Source of the DNA: Selenomonadaceae bacterium
Lineage (GTDB): Bacteria > Bacillota > Negativicutes > Selenomonadales > Selenomonadaceae
Reading direction: 5' to 3'
DNA: 32,053 nucleotides
Assembly (NCBI GenBank): GCA_022773425.1
Contig: JALFBM010000031.1
Location: 77,905 to 109,957 of the forward strand
Part shown: piece by piece, positions 6,687-16,873 of the stretch
Position numbering within the stretch: the stretch's first letter is position 1
How the letters are laid out: every line of letters starts with the position of its first letter
Position numbers and translations under genes: made by a program
The notes under the pieces: generated by a model
The model's input: the letters and a program-made list of their open reading frames with translations, nothing else
Told to the model about the DNA's origin: nothing
Databases searched by the model: none

Positions 6687-8003
6687 ATGCGGGAGTCTTG
6701 GCGGGATGCGTTTTTGTCGGCCGGGACCGCGGCGCTGTCCTCTGTGCCGGCGCTGATGCTTTCCACGCATCTTCTTGAGGGCGCGGGCATGCCTTTTGCC
6801 GGCTGCTTTACCGCCACGTGTCTGCTGATGGTTCTCTTCGCGTTCTGGATGGCGTATCGGGACATGGCCGCTGTGTTTGCGCCGTCAGTGGGACTCACCG
6901 TCTTTTTCGTCTATTTCGTGCTATACGGTGATGGCTTTTCCTGGCAGGAAATGCTGCTGCTGAATGCGGCGGCGGGGGCTTTCGGGTTTGCGCTTTGGAG
7001 CCTGCCCGCAGGGGAGAAGGGACTGGCCTTTTTCCCCCGCATCCTGCGGCAGGTTTTCCCCGCGGCACTTGCGCTGCTGCTCATCTACGCGGCACTCGTA
7101 CTCGGAAGGATCGTGATCCATTCGCCCTGGGCGGTCACGACGCTCGGCTCGTTTGCGGATCCGATGGCGTATCTGTCGCTTGTCGGCCTGCTCGTCTTCG
7201 CACTGCTCTACGTGCGGCGGGTGCTGCACGCGCCGCTTTGGAGCTTTCTCGTCGTCATGGCGCTGTCTCTCGGCGAGGGCTTTTGGGTCATGCCGGGGCC
7301 GTTTTGGGCGCCGGAGGGCCTCGACCGCGTGGCCGCGATGCTCGATACGCGTTTCCTAAATGACGCGCATCAGACGCTGCTGGCGGTCGGCATCCTCGTG
7401 ACGCTGCTGTTTGCGATGAGCGTTTATGCGGTTTCGGTATGGCAGGCGCTTTCCTGTCGGGAGATGGGGGCGTGCACGGATCCTGCGGAAAAGACCGGCG
7501 AAAAAGAGCGGGCAGGCGAAGTTCGCCGCTCGCTGCAGGGCATGTTCCTGTTGATGTTCGCCGGCGCCTGGCTCGGTGCTCTGCCCTGCCTGCCGTCGCC
7601 GGTATCCGCTGCGATGCGGCGGGAAGGGCAGGGCGGCCGTCGGCAGGCGCTTGCCTTTGCGGTATGGTATGGGCTCGTGCTGCTCACGGAGCCGGTTTGG
7701 CAGAATCTCGCGGACTTTCCCGCGGCTGCGGTGCCGGCGCTTGCAGGGATCGGCTTGCTCTGGCTCATCGTCTGGGGAAAACAGGTGTTCCCGCAGATTG
7801 TGTGGCGGAGAGCCGAGGCGGTTACGGCGCTTGTCCTCTGCCTGCTCCTGCCGCTCTCGTTTGATTTGGTGGCCGCTGCCGCCGTGGCCACGGTGCTTTA
7901 TGTCTGCCTGCTCGCCGTATCCGGCAGGGGACGGGAGATCCCGCGCGGGACGCAGGTTCTCGCGCTGCTTTTCCTCGCGTATCTGTTTTTTGTGCATCTT
8001 TGA
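6687..8003 (+). CDS. divergent NCS2/AzgA-like membrane permease
   Basis: A very hydrophobic 438-residue protein with about 12-13 membrane segments. Several stretches run parallel to AzgA-type purine permeases of the NCS2 family as I remember them: a segment like LTVFFVYFVLYGDGFSWQ, then a dimly conserved ALVLGRIVIHSPWAVTTLG segment followed by a LVGLLVFALLYVRR helix, and a C-terminal ALVLCLLLPLSFD helix. The usual substrate-site sequences and the N-terminal AGxTTF-like signature are not recognisable, so either the substrate has changed or the protein is no longer a purine transporter. The start is the ATG at 6687 behind TAGGAGGA; the frame extends back to 6636 without a better site. It is first in a probable five-gene operon, 40 nt before the next gene. 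The family call is tentative. Confidence 0.62.
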   Translation: MRESWRDAFLSAGTAALSSVPALMLSTHLLEGAGMPFAGCFTATCLLMVLFAFWMAYRDMAAVFAPSVGLTVFFVYFVLYGDGFSWQEMLLLNAAAGAFGFALWSLPAGEKGLAFFPRILRQVFPAALALLLIYAALVLGRIVIHSPWAVTTLGSFADPMAYLSLVGLLVFALLYVRRVLHAPLWSFLVVMALSLGEGFWVMPGPFWAPEGLDRVAAMLDTRFLNDAHQTLLAVGILVTLLFAMSVYAVSVWQALSCREMGACTDPAEKTGEKERAGEVRRSLQGMFLLMFAGAWLGALPCLPSPVSAAMRREGQGGRRQALAFAVWYGLVLLTEPVWQNLADFPAAAVPALAGIGLLWLIVWGKQVFPQIVWRRAEAVTALVLCLLLPLSFDLVAAAAVATVLYVCLLAVSGRGREIPRGTQVLALLFLAYLFFVHL

Positions 8004-8043
8004 TTGGAGAAATATCGGATTTTTTTGGAGAGGTGTTCGGTTC

Positions 8044-8853
8044 GTGCAGTGTTCTTTTTTCCATAAATCGCATAGCGTTCTTGCCGGTTCTCTGGTTCTT
8101 GCCTTTTGTTTTGCTCTAGCCCTGCCGCAGGCAGAGGCGCGGCATCATCACAGGAATGTGCCCGATGCGGGTTCCACGCAGGTCGTCGAAGAGGATTTCA
8201 CGCGGGATAAGGCGGAGGTCACGCATCCGGTGATGCGGCAGGGGCGTGCGGACCTGCAGAAACGCGTGGACGCCGCGATGCATCCGCAGCCGGCTGACCT
8301 GACCGGCCCTGTGCAGGCCCCGATGGTGCCGACCACGGTCTCGGCTTATGATGATTCCATTCTCGGCACGCCGCTCGCGAGCGAGGCGCAGTGTGTCGAC
8401 TATCTGCTCAGCGCGAACCCGACGCCCGCGATTTCTGTGACGCCGCAGGAGCTCGTTTCCTACTACTACAGCGAGGGAGCGCGCGAGGGCGTGCGCCCCG
8501 ATGTCGCCTTTGCACAGGCCTGCAAGGAGACCGGCTTTTTCCGCTACGGCGGCACGGTCACGCCAGACCAGAACAACTACTGCGGGCTCGGTACGACGAG
8601 CGCGACGGTAAAGGGGGCGTATTTCGCCTCGGCGCTTCTCGGCGTCCGCGCGCATATCCAGCACCTGCTCGCGTATGCCACGACGCGCGCGCCGCAGGCG
8701 CCAGTCGTCGACCCGCGCTACGATCTCGTGCGCTCGTCCTACGGCACAAACACGCTCTCGCGCTGGGAGGACCTCAACGGTCGCTGGGCCGTCCCGGGTT
8801 ACACTTACGGACAGAGCATCCTCTCGATGTTCCGCGCGATGCTCAAAGAATAA
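8044..8853 (+). CDS. secreted glucosaminidase-domain protein
   Basis: A predicted exported peptidoglycan hydrolase, or a cell-wall binding protein derived from one. The 269-residue product has an N-terminal signal peptide (positive start, hydrophobic core, ALPQAEA cleavage region near residue 30), a low-complexity linker to about residue 115, then a C-terminal domain. That domain resembles the glucosaminidase (GH73/LytD) fold: it includes AFAQACKETGFFRYGG with the likely catalytic glutamate, NNYCGLG, the GVRAHIQHLLAY helix, DPRYDLV and LNGRWAVPG. Such enzymes cut N-acetylglucosamine links in peptidoglycan. I chose the GTG at 8044, preceded by GGAGAGG; the longer frame overlaps the upstream gene and is not credible. 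It lies 30 nt before the ABC-F gene. Confidence 0.82.
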   Translation: MQCSFFHKSHSVLAGSLVLAFCFALALPQAEARHHHRNVPDAGSTQVVEEDFTRDKAEVTHPVMRQGRADLQKRVDAAMHPQPADLTGPVQAPMVPTTVSAYDDSILGTPLASEAQCVDYLLSANPTPAISVTPQELVSYYYSEGAREGVRPDVAFAQACKETGFFRYGGTVTPDQNNYCGLGTTSATVKGAYFASALLGVRAHIQHLLAYATTRAPQAPVVDPRYDLVRSSYGTNTLSRWEDLNGRWAVPGYTYGQSILSMFRAMLKE

Positions 8854-10506
<1,653 letters not shown>

Positions 10507-10526
10507 AGGCAGCGAGGGGGCATCCC

Positions 10527-12131
10527 ATGCTATCCGATTACATCGAACGGAAAATAGATGACGCGGGGACGACCGGACGCCTTCGCGAAATGCTGACCGT
10601 GCTGCGCCGGCGCGAGCTCGTGCGCGGCATGACGCCGGAAAAGCTCCGCCTGATCCTCGAGGATCTCGGGCCGACCTATGTCAAGCTCGGGCAGGTCATG
10701 AGCATGCGGCCGGATTTCCTGCCGCCGGAGTACTGCATGGAGCTCATGAAGCTGCAGAGCGCCGCCAACCCGCTGCCCTTTAAGATCATCCGCAAGGTCA
10801 TCGAGCGCGAGTACAACGCGCACTGGGACAAGATTTTTTCGTACATCGATGAAAAGGCGCTTGGCTCAGCGAGTATCGCGCAGGTGCACAGCGCGGTGCT
10901 AAAGACGGGCGAGAAAGTCGTCATCAAGGTGCAGCGCCCCGGCATCTACGAAGTGATGAAGCAGGACATCATCCTGCTAAAGCGCGCGGCGCGGCTTATC
11001 AAGGCCATCAGTCACTCGCAGGACGTGCTCGACTTTAACATGGTGCTCGACGAAATGTGGGACATCGCGCAGCAGGAGATGGACTTTTTGATCGAGGCCG
11101 ACCACATGGACGAGTTCGAGCACCTGAACCGGGACGTCCCGTACGTGACCGTGCCGAAGGTCTACCGGCAGTTCTGCACACAGCATATCCTGGTCATGGA
11201 GTTCATCGACGGGGTCCGCATCGATGACTTTGAGGCGCTGCGTGCCAGGGGCCTCCACATCGAGACGCTCGGGCGTCAGCTCGGTGAGAACTATGTCAAG
11301 CAGATCATCGAGGATGGCGTGTTTCACGCGGACCCGCATCCCGGCAACATCTGGGTGCGCAACGGAAAGCTCGTCTGGCTCGATCTCGGCATGGTCGGGC
11401 GCCTGTCGAAAAGCGACCGCGCGTCCATCCGCAAGATGATTTTCGCGCTCGTGCATCACGACACGTTTGGGATGAAGGACGCCGTGCTGTCGCTCGGCGT
11501 CGTGCGCGGGCGTCTCGACCATACGGCGCTCTATCAGGATATCGACGCGCTGATGAGTCAGTACAGTTCGCTGGACTTCGGGAGTCTCCAGATGGGCGTG
11601 CTTTCACAGCAGATCATGAACATCCTGCGCATCCACCGCATTGCGTGCCCGCAGGGACTCACGATGTTCGGGCGCGGCGTCATGACCATCGAGGGGCTCA
11701 TGCAGAAATGTTGCCCGGAGGTCAGCTTCGTCGAGATCTTCTCCAAGGCGCTTTCGATGGACTACAAGCGGAACTTCAACTGGAAAGAGGAATGGTCCAA
11801 GGCAAAGCGCGAGGGCGTGCTGCTGCTCAAAAAATCGGCGCAGCTGCCCGAGCAGGTGTCCGACCTCGTCAAGATGACGATGAGCGGGCAGACGAAGGTC
11901 AACCTCGACGTCACGGGGGCCGAGGAGCCCCTGCGCCGCGTCGACAAGATGATCAACAAGGTCATCGTCGCCGTGCTCTGCGCCGCGCTTCTGCTCGGCT
12001 CTTCGACCATCTGCACGACGAACATGACGCCGAAGATCGCGGAGATCCCGCTGCTCGGATTCATCGGCTATTTGGGAGCCTTCATCCTGAGCCTTCGCCT
12101 GATATGGGAAATTCACAAGGGCGGTCTTTGA
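10527..12131 (+). CDS. UbiB/AarF (ABC1) family atypical kinase
   Basis: A membrane-anchored protein-kinase-like ATPase. In aerobes, UbiB supports ubiquinone synthesis; in anaerobes the role is unknown, with isoprenoid or lipid handling a reasonable guess. The 534-residue protein shows the family motifs in order: the KxGQ motif in YVKLGQVMSMRPD (about residue 52), the nucleotide-loop GSASIAQVH (about 113), the lysine of VIKVQRPG, HADPHPGNI, and the metal-binding DLGMVGR. Two hydrophobic C-terminal segments (about 475-530) should anchor it in the membrane. The start ATG follows a purine-rich GAGGGGG. It sits tightly between the ABC-F and chorismate mutase genes (gaps of 20 and 36 nt). Confidence 0.92.
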   Translation: MLSDYIERKIDDAGTTGRLREMLTVLRRRELVRGMTPEKLRLILEDLGPTYVKLGQVMSMRPDFLPPEYCMELMKLQSAANPLPFKIIRKVIEREYNAHWDKIFSYIDEKALGSASIAQVHSAVLKTGEKVVIKVQRPGIYEVMKQDIILLKRAARLIKAISHSQDVLDFNMVLDEMWDIAQQEMDFLIEADHMDEFEHLNRDVPYVTVPKVYRQFCTQHILVMEFIDGVRIDDFEALRARGLHIETLGRQLGENYVKQIIEDGVFHADPHPGNIWVRNGKLVWLDLGMVGRLSKSDRASIRKMIFALVHHDTFGMKDAVLSLGVVRGRLDHTALYQDIDALMSQYSSLDFGSLQMGVLSQQIMNILRIHRIACPQGLTMFGRGVMTIEGLMQKCCPEVSFVEIFSKALSMDYKRNFNWKEEWSKAKREGVLLLKKSAQLPEQVSDLVKMTMSGQTKVNLDVTGAEEPLRRVDKMINKVIVAVLCAALLLGSSTICTTNMTPKIAEIPLLGFIGYLGAFILSLRLIWEIHKGGL

Positions 12132-12167
12132 CTTTTTGGCATGGAGCATAGAAAGGAGTGGTGCGGT

Positions 12168-12536
12168 ATGGCAATGCGCGGACTGCGCGGCGCGATTACC
12201 GTCGAACACAATACGAAAGAGGAAATCTGGCAGGCTGCCCAGGAGCTCATGACGAAGCTCCTGGAGCAGAACCGCCTGAACCCCGCGGACATCGGCGCCG
12301 CGATTTTCTCGATGACCGAGGACTTGACGGCGGCCTTTCCGACCGCGGGCGTCCGCCAGCTGCAGGGATTCGGCTGCGTGCCGTTCTTCGACGCGCGTCA
12401 GTGCGCCGTCGACGGCAGCCTGCCGCATTGCATCCGTGTACTGCTTCTCATCGAGACGGACAAAAAGCAGGATGAGCTCGCGCATGTCTATCTCCGCGAG
12501 GCACAGAACCTGCGTCCCGACCTTTCGGCGGATTGA
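12168..12536 (+). CDS. aroH: chorismate mutase, AroH type
   Basis: Converts chorismate to prephenate in phenylalanine and tyrosine synthesis, in the cytoplasm. The 122-residue protein fits the small trimeric AroH fold rather than the helical AroQ type. Conserved parts are the N-terminal RGAITV with the active-site arginine, the ATGTAA-like ...NxLNPADIGAAIFSMTEDLTAAFPT segment carrying the catalytic glutamate region, and CIRVLLLIET near the C-terminus with a second arginine. I chose the ATG at 12168 because AAGGAG lies about 9 nt upstream; an earlier in-frame ATG at 12141 lacks a site. It is the last gene of the operon and is followed by a terminator. No other shikimate-pathway gene is adjacent. 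Confidence 0.9.
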   Translation: MAMRGLRGAITVEHNTKEEIWQAAQELMTKLLEQNRLNPADIGAAIFSMTEDLTAAFPTAGVRQLQGFGCVPFFDARQCAVDGSLPHCIRVLLLIETDKKQDELAHVYLREAQNLRPDLSAD

Positions 12537-12544
12537 ACCAGAAA

Positions 12545-12576
12545 GAGCCCCGCTCCTATCGGCGCGCGGCTTTTTT
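12545..12576 (+). terminator. terminator after aroH
   Basis: An AGCC-CGC/GCG-GGCT hairpin with one unpaired base on each side is followed by a run of six T (12571-12576). It ends the long operon that begins near 6614. Confidence 0.65.
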
Positions 12577-12619
12577 GTTCAAAAAGACAGAAAATAGGGG
12601 CGAAAGTGGTCAGATGGAC

Positions 12620-12648
12620 TGTACATTTCCAAAGGAATTCGGTAGAAT
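12620..12648 (+). promoter_or_regulatory. putative tkt promoter
   Basis: TGTACA (12620-12625) and TAGAAT (12643-12648) are 17 nt apart. The rest of the 12537-12696 intergenic stretch holds the aroH terminator upstream and only a short AG-rich leader downstream. Confidence 0.5.
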
Positions 12649-12696
12649 ATTCTTAGAAGTGGGTATTGGTATCACGAGGAAAAAGGAGAGATTATC

Positions 12697-14700
12697 TTGA
12701 GTAACATCGATACGACCTGTGTCAATGCCATCCGCGTGCTGGCAGCTGATGCCATCGAGAAAGCGAAGTCCGGCCATCCGGGCCTGCCGCTCGGCTCTGC
12801 GCCGATGGCCTATGAGCTTTGGGCAAATCATATGAATCATAATCCCAAGGACCCGAAATGGGAGAACCGCGATCGCTTCATCCTTTCGGGCGGTCATGGT
12901 TCGACGCTCCTCTACTCGCTGCTGCATTTCTTTGGCTACGGCCTGACGATGGACGACATGAAGCAGTTCCGTCAGGACGGCAGCCTGACGCCAGGCCATC
13001 CGGAGTATGGCCACACGGTTGGCGTCGAGGCCACGACGGGGCCGCTCGGCGCCGGCATGGGCATGGCGGTCGGCATGGCGATGGCCGAGGCGCATCTCGC
13101 CGCGGAGTTCAACAAACCGGGCTATCCGATTGTCGATCACTATACCTACGCGCTCGGCGGCGACGGCTGCATGATGGAGGGCATTTCCTCGGAGGCCTTC
13201 TCGCTCGCCGGCACGCTCGGCCTGTCGAAGCTGATCATCCTGTACGATTCGAATAAGATCTCCATCGAGGGCAGCACGGATCTGGCGTTCACTGAGGACG
13301 TTCAGGCCCGCATGCGCGCGTTCGGTTTCCAGACCATCACGGTCGAGGATGGCACGGATCTTGCGGCCATCGGCAAGGCCATCGAGGAGGCCAAGGCCGA
13401 CAAGGAGCATCCGTCCTTCATCACGGTCAAGACGGTCATCGGCTGCGGCTGCCCGAACAAGCAGGGCACGGCAGCTGCGCACGGCGCACCGCTCGGCGCG
13501 GACAACATCCGCGCGATGAAGGAGAACTTCGGCTGGCCGGAGCCGGACAAGTCCTTTGTGATCCCGGATGAGGTCTACACGCACTACGCTGAGAAAGCAA
13601 AGCGCGGCGCGGAGGCCGAGGAGGCCTGGAAGAAGCTGTTCGCGGACTACAGCGCGAAGTTCCCGGAGGAAAGAGCGCGCTGGGATGCCTTCCATGCGCC
13701 GGTCGACGGCAAGGCGCTGCTCGACGACAAGGCGTTCTGGGCGTATGAGGACAAGGCGCAGGCGACGCGCAACCTCTCGGGCATCATGATCAACCGCCTG
13801 AAGGACCGTCTCCCGCAGCTCTTTGGCGGCAGCGCCGACCTCGCACCGTCGAACAAGACGCACATGAACGACGAGAGCGATTTCTCGAAGGACAACTACG
13901 CGGGCCGCAACCTGCATTTCGGCATTCGCGAGCTCGCCATGGCCGCGATGGCAAACGGCATCACGCTGCACGGCGGCCTGCGCGTCTACATCGGTACGTT
14001 CTTCGTGTTCTGCGACTACATGAAGCCGATGATGCGCCTCGCCGCACTCATGAAGATCCCGGTTACCTACGTCCTGACGCACGACAGCATTGGCGTCGGT
14101 GAGGACGGCCCGACGCATGAGCCGATCGAGCAGCTCGCGATGCTCCGCGCCCTGCCGAACATCAACGTGTTCCGCCCGGCGGACGCGACCGAGACGGCAG
14201 CGGGCTGGTACCTCGCGGTAACGGCGGATAAGACACCGACGGCGCTCGTCCTGACGCGTCAGAACCTCCCGCAGCTCGCGGGCTCCTCGAAAGAGGCCCT
14301 GAAGGGCGCTTACATCGTATCCGAGGCAAAGGACGTAGCCAAGATGGACGGCATCCTGATCGGCACGGGCTCTGAGGTTTCCCTCGCGGTCGATGCACAG
14401 GCGGCCCTCGCCAAGGAAGGTATCGACGTCCGCGTCGTCTCCATGCCGTGCATGGACCTCTTCGAGCAGCAGAGCGATGCCTACAAGGAGAGCATCCTGC
14501 CGAAAAACGTCCGTGCGCGCGTGGCCGTCGAGGCGCTCTCCGGCTTTGGCTGGGAACGCTACGTCGGCCTTGACGGCGCCGTCGTCTGCATGCACGGCTT
14601 TGGTGCTTCCGCGCCGGGCCCGGTCCTGTTTAAGAAGTTCGGCTTCACGACCGAGCACGTCGTCGAAGTGACGAAAAAGGTCGTAGCCGCCAACCGATAA
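12697..14700 (+). CDS. tkt: transketolase
   Basis: A thiamine-diphosphate enzyme that moves two-carbon units between sugar phosphates in the non-oxidative pentose phosphate pathway. The 667 residues are the full single-chain length, with pyrophosphate, pyrimidine and C-terminal domains in order. Visible motifs are KSGHPGLPLGSAPMAYELW near the N-terminus, LSGGHGSTLLYSLLH, the ThDP/Mg motif GDGCMMEGISSEA (about 154), GIREL-AMAA with the catalytic glutamate, and DSIGVGEDGPTHEP. The start is TTG at 12697, with AAGGAG 8 nt upstream. Codon use is strongly biased to C/G third positions, as expected for a highly expressed gene. It is transcribed alone, between its own promoter and a strong terminator. 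Confidence 0.97.
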   Translation: MSNIDTTCVNAIRVLAADAIEKAKSGHPGLPLGSAPMAYELWANHMNHNPKDPKWENRDRFILSGGHGSTLLYSLLHFFGYGLTMDDMKQFRQDGSLTPGHPEYGHTVGVEATTGPLGAGMGMAVGMAMAEAHLAAEFNKPGYPIVDHYTYALGGDGCMMEGISSEAFSLAGTLGLSKLIILYDSNKISIEGSTDLAFTEDVQARMRAFGFQTITVEDGTDLAAIGKAIEEAKADKEHPSFITVKTVIGCGCPNKQGTAAAHGAPLGADNIRAMKENFGWPEPDKSFVIPDEVYTHYAEKAKRGAEAEEAWKKLFADYSAKFPEERARWDAFHAPVDGKALLDDKAFWAYEDKAQATRNLSGIMINRLKDRLPQLFGGSADLAPSNKTHMNDESDFSKDNYAGRNLHFGIRELAMAAMANGITLHGGLRVYIGTFFVFCDYMKPMMRLAALMKIPVTYVLTHDSIGVGEDGPTHEPIEQLAMLRALPNINVFRPADATETAAGWYLAVTADKTPTALVLTRQNLPQLAGSSKEALKGAYIVSEAKDVAKMDGILIGTGSEVSLAVDAQAALAKEGIDVRVVSMPCMDLFEQQSDAYKESILPKNVRARVAVEALSGFGWERYVGLDGAVVCMHGFGASAPGPVLFKKFGFTTEHVVEVTKKVVAANR

Positions 14701-14723
14701 CACCATACCCAGGAGGTCACCCG

Positions 14724-14761
14724 ACGGGGCCGGCGCAGGACATAGCGCCGGCCCCGTTTTT
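14724..14761 (+). terminator. strong tkt terminator
   Basis: A perfect 13-bp GC-rich stem (14724-14736 with 14745-14757) with an 8-nt loop is followed by TTTTT. Confidence 0.92.
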
Positions 14762-14793
14762 GGGTAGTTCTAGGAAAAAACGGAAATCCCGTC

Positions 14794-14822
14794 TTGCGCC
14801 GCGGGAATTCCTGTGGTATAAT
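14794..14822 (+). promoter_or_regulatory. rpmB promoter
   Basis: TTGCGC (14794-14799), 17 nt, then a perfect TATAAT (14817-14822) extended by TGG. Confidence 0.75.
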
Positions 14823-14877
14823 AACGTGTATTGCGTCGGGCGTCCGATGCGAAATCTTCATCAGGAGGTGTTAGACT

Positions 14878-15069
14878 ATGGCAACCGTATGTGAAGTTTG
14901 CGGCAAGGGGCAGCTGTCCGGCAACAATGTCAGCCACTCCCACCTGAAGACGAAGCGTTCCTGGAAGCCGAACATCCAGCGTGTCCGCGCGATTGTTGAT
15001 GGCGAGACGAAGCGCATCAACGTGTGCACGCGCTGCCTGCGTTCCGGCAAGGTTCAGCGTGCCATCTGA
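14878..15069 (+). CDS. rpmB: 50S ribosomal protein L28
   Basis: A structural protein of the large ribosomal subunit. The 63-residue product shows the L28 pattern: CEVCGKGQLSGNNVSHSHLKTKR at the N-terminus, then WKPNIQRVRA and a C-terminal VCTRCLRSGKV. Four cysteines are arranged as two CxxC pairs (near residues 5-8 and 51-54), so this is the zinc-binding C+ form. The start ATG is preceded by a perfect AGGAGGTG. The gene is transcribed alone from a strong promoter and ended by a terminator about 60 nt after the stop. Confidence 0.96.
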   Translation: MATVCEVCGKGQLSGNNVSHSHLKTKRSWKPNIQRVRAIVDGETKRINVCTRCLRSGKVQRAI

Positions 15070-15127
15070 TTCCAGCCTGCTCCCGGAATCGGCACAAACT
15101 CTTTGGTGTTTTTGCGCAAGAACATCC

Positions 15128-15173
15128 AAAATCCCCGCGCAGCCTTTTCTGCAAAAGGCCGCGGGGATTTTTC
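15128..15173 (+). terminator. rpmB terminator
   Basis: AAATCCCCGC pairs with GCGGGGATTT, with an inner GCCTTTT/AAAAGGC stem, and a T-run follows. Confidence 0.88.
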
Positions 15174-15211
15174 TTTGTCTGCAGGCGTTTTTTTCGAACC
15201 TGGGAAATTAT

Positions 15212-15228
15212 TTAGTATCTGCTACTAA
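15212..15228 (+). promoter_or_regulatory. FapR-like operator upstream of mmdA
   Basis: TTAGTA-TCTGC-TACTAA is a perfect 6-bp inverted repeat with a 5-nt spacer. This matches the FapR operator pattern of Firmicutes as I recall it (TTAGTA-N5-TACTAA, spacer often CCTGN). It lies just upstream of the -35 of the mmdA promoter, so a bound repressor would block RNA polymerase. A 15/17 match occurs in front of accC. That FapR itself is the binder is an inference. Confidence 0.6.
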
Positions 15229-15234
15229 TTTTAC

Positions 15235-15263
15235 TTGCTCTTTTCTGAGAAATAGTGCATAAT
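15235..15263 (+). promoter_or_regulatory. mmdA operon promoter
   Basis: TTGCTC (15235-15240), a 17-nt spacer, then CATAAT (15258-15263). The FapR-like palindrome ends 6 nt before the -35. Confidence 0.6.
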
Positions 15264-15331
15264 ATAGGATGGTACATAGGAAAAACAGGGGAACTATCCC
15301 CTTTCCCGAAGCCAATGCTAGGAGGTTTGTC

Positions 15332-16861
15332 ATGGCAACGGTACAGGAAAAGATCGATCAGATGAACGCGCGCAAAGCGCATATCCGCGAGGGCGGCGGC
15401 GCGGCGCGCGTAGAGAAGCAGCACGCGAAGGGCAAGTACACGGCCCGCGAACGCCTCGAGAAGCTTTTTGACGAGGGAACCTTCGTCGAGCTCGATATGT
15501 TCGTCAAGCACCGCTGCACGAATTTCGGCATGGAAAAGAAGGATCTGCCGGCGGACGGTGTCGTGACGGGCTACGGTACGGTGAACGGTCGGCTCGTCTA
15601 CGCGTATTCGCAGGATTTCACCGTATCCGGCGGGTCGCTCGGCCAGCAGCACGCGCATAAAATCTGGAAGGTGCAGGACATGGCGATGCGAAACGGCGCG
15701 CCGTGCATCGGCATCAACGATTCGGGCGGTGCGCGCATCCAGGAGGCCGTCGATGCGCTCTCCGGCTACGGCGGCATCTTTTTCCGCAATACGCGCGCGT
15801 CCGGCGTCATCCCGCAGATTTCGGTCATCATGGGGCCGTGCGCGGGCGGCGCGGTCTACAGCCCGGCCATCACGGATTTCATTTTCATGGTCAAGAACAC
15901 GAGCCAGATGTTCATCACGGGGCCGTCGGTCATCGAAACGGTGACGGGCGAGAAGGTCACGTTCGAAGAACTCGGCGGCGCGATGGCGCATAACGAGAAA
16001 TCGGGCGTCGCGCATTTCGCCTGCGAGAACGAGGACGACTGCCTCGAGAAAATCCGGACGCTGCTCTCCTATCTCCCGAACAATAACCTCGAGACGGCCC
16101 CGGCCGTCGAGCCGTCCGACGATCCGAACCGCATGGACGAGGCGCTAAATCGGGTGATCCCGGACAATCCGAACATGCCGTATGACATGCACGACGTCCT
16201 TGCTGGCATCGTCGATAAGGGCAGTTTCTTTGAGGTGCAGGAGCATTTCGCGCGAAACCTTCTGATCGGGTTTGCGCGCGTGGACGGCATGAGCGTCGGC
16301 GTCGTCGCGAACCAGCCCAAGGTCATGGCCGGCTGTCTCGATGTCAATGCGTCGGACAAGGCCGCGCGGTTCGTGCGGTTCTGCGATGCGTTCAACATTC
16401 CGCTGCTGACGCTTGTCGACGTGCCGGGCTTCCTGCCGGGCGTCAACCAGGAGCACACGGGCATCATCCGCCACGGGGCGAAGCTTCTCTACGCGTACAG
16501 CGAGGCCACGGTGCCAAAGGTGACGGTCATCACGCGCAAGGCCTACGGCGGCGCGTACATTGCGATGTGCTGCCGCGAGCTCGGGGCGGACCAGGTCATG
16601 GCATGGCCGACCGCGGAGATCGCGGTCATGGGTCCGTCCGGCGCGGCGAACATTATTTTCCGCAAGGCACCGGATAAAGAGGCGCAGACCGAGAAATACA
16701 TCGAGGATTTTGCGACGCCGTACGTCGCGGCAGAGCGCGGTTACGCCGATATGGTCATTGAGCCGAAGGAGACCCGTCCGCTCGTCGTCACGGCATTCCA
16801 CGCGCTCGAGAACAAGCGCGAGACGCGGCCGGAGAAGAAACACGGCAATATGCCGCTCTAA
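15332..16861 (+). CDS. mmdA: acyl-CoA carboxylase/decarboxylase carboxyltransferase subunit (MmdA/PccB type)
   Basis: Moves a carboxyl group between biotin and an acyl-CoA (propionyl-CoA/methylmalonyl-CoA or acetyl-CoA/malonyl-CoA). The 509-residue protein has the two crotonase-like halves of the family. The N-half shows HAHKIWKVQDMA and the oxyanion-hole region SGGARIQEAVDALSGYGGIF, then MGPCAGGAVYSPA. The C-half shows NQPKVMAGCLDVNASDKAARFVRFCDAFNIPLLTLVDVPGF, KAYGGAYIAM and MGPSGAANIIF. The start ATG is preceded by TAGGAGG. It is followed 12 nt later by a 55-codon gene and then the biotin carrier. In Veillonella, MmdA belongs to a sodium pump with MmdB; no mmdB lies here, whereas a biotin carboxylase gene does lie nearby, so an ATP-driven carboxylase is more likely. 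Confidence 0.92.
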   Translation: MATVQEKIDQMNARKAHIREGGGAARVEKQHAKGKYTARERLEKLFDEGTFVELDMFVKHRCTNFGMEKKDLPADGVVTGYGTVNGRLVYAYSQDFTVSGGSLGQQHAHKIWKVQDMAMRNGAPCIGINDSGGARIQEAVDALSGYGGIFFRNTRASGVIPQISVIMGPCAGGAVYSPAITDFIFMVKNTSQMFITGPSVIETVTGEKVTFEELGGAMAHNEKSGVAHFACENEDDCLEKIRTLLSYLPNNNLETAPAVEPSDDPNRMDEALNRVIPDNPNMPYDMHDVLAGIVDKGSFFEVQEHFARNLLIGFARVDGMSVGVVANQPKVMAGCLDVNASDKAARFVRFCDAFNIPLLTLVDVPGFLPGVNQEHTGIIRHGAKLLYAYSEATVPKVTVITRKAYGGAYIAMCCRELGADQVMAWPTAEIAVMGPSGAANIIFRKAPDKEAQTEKYIEDFATPYVAAERGYADMVIEPKETRPLVVTAFHALENKRETRPEKKHGNMPL

Positions 16862-16873
16862 GGAGATACGCGC

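Noticed and set aside
12610-14706. 698-codon minus-strand frame opposite transketolase
   Set aside because: Same reason: antisense shadow of a highly biased gene, without domains or a ribosome binding site.
15182-15331. Riboswitch or biotin (BirA) operator before mmdA
   Set aside because: The half-sites do not fit the BirA pattern with its long spacer; the FapR-like palindrome explains the visible symmetry better.
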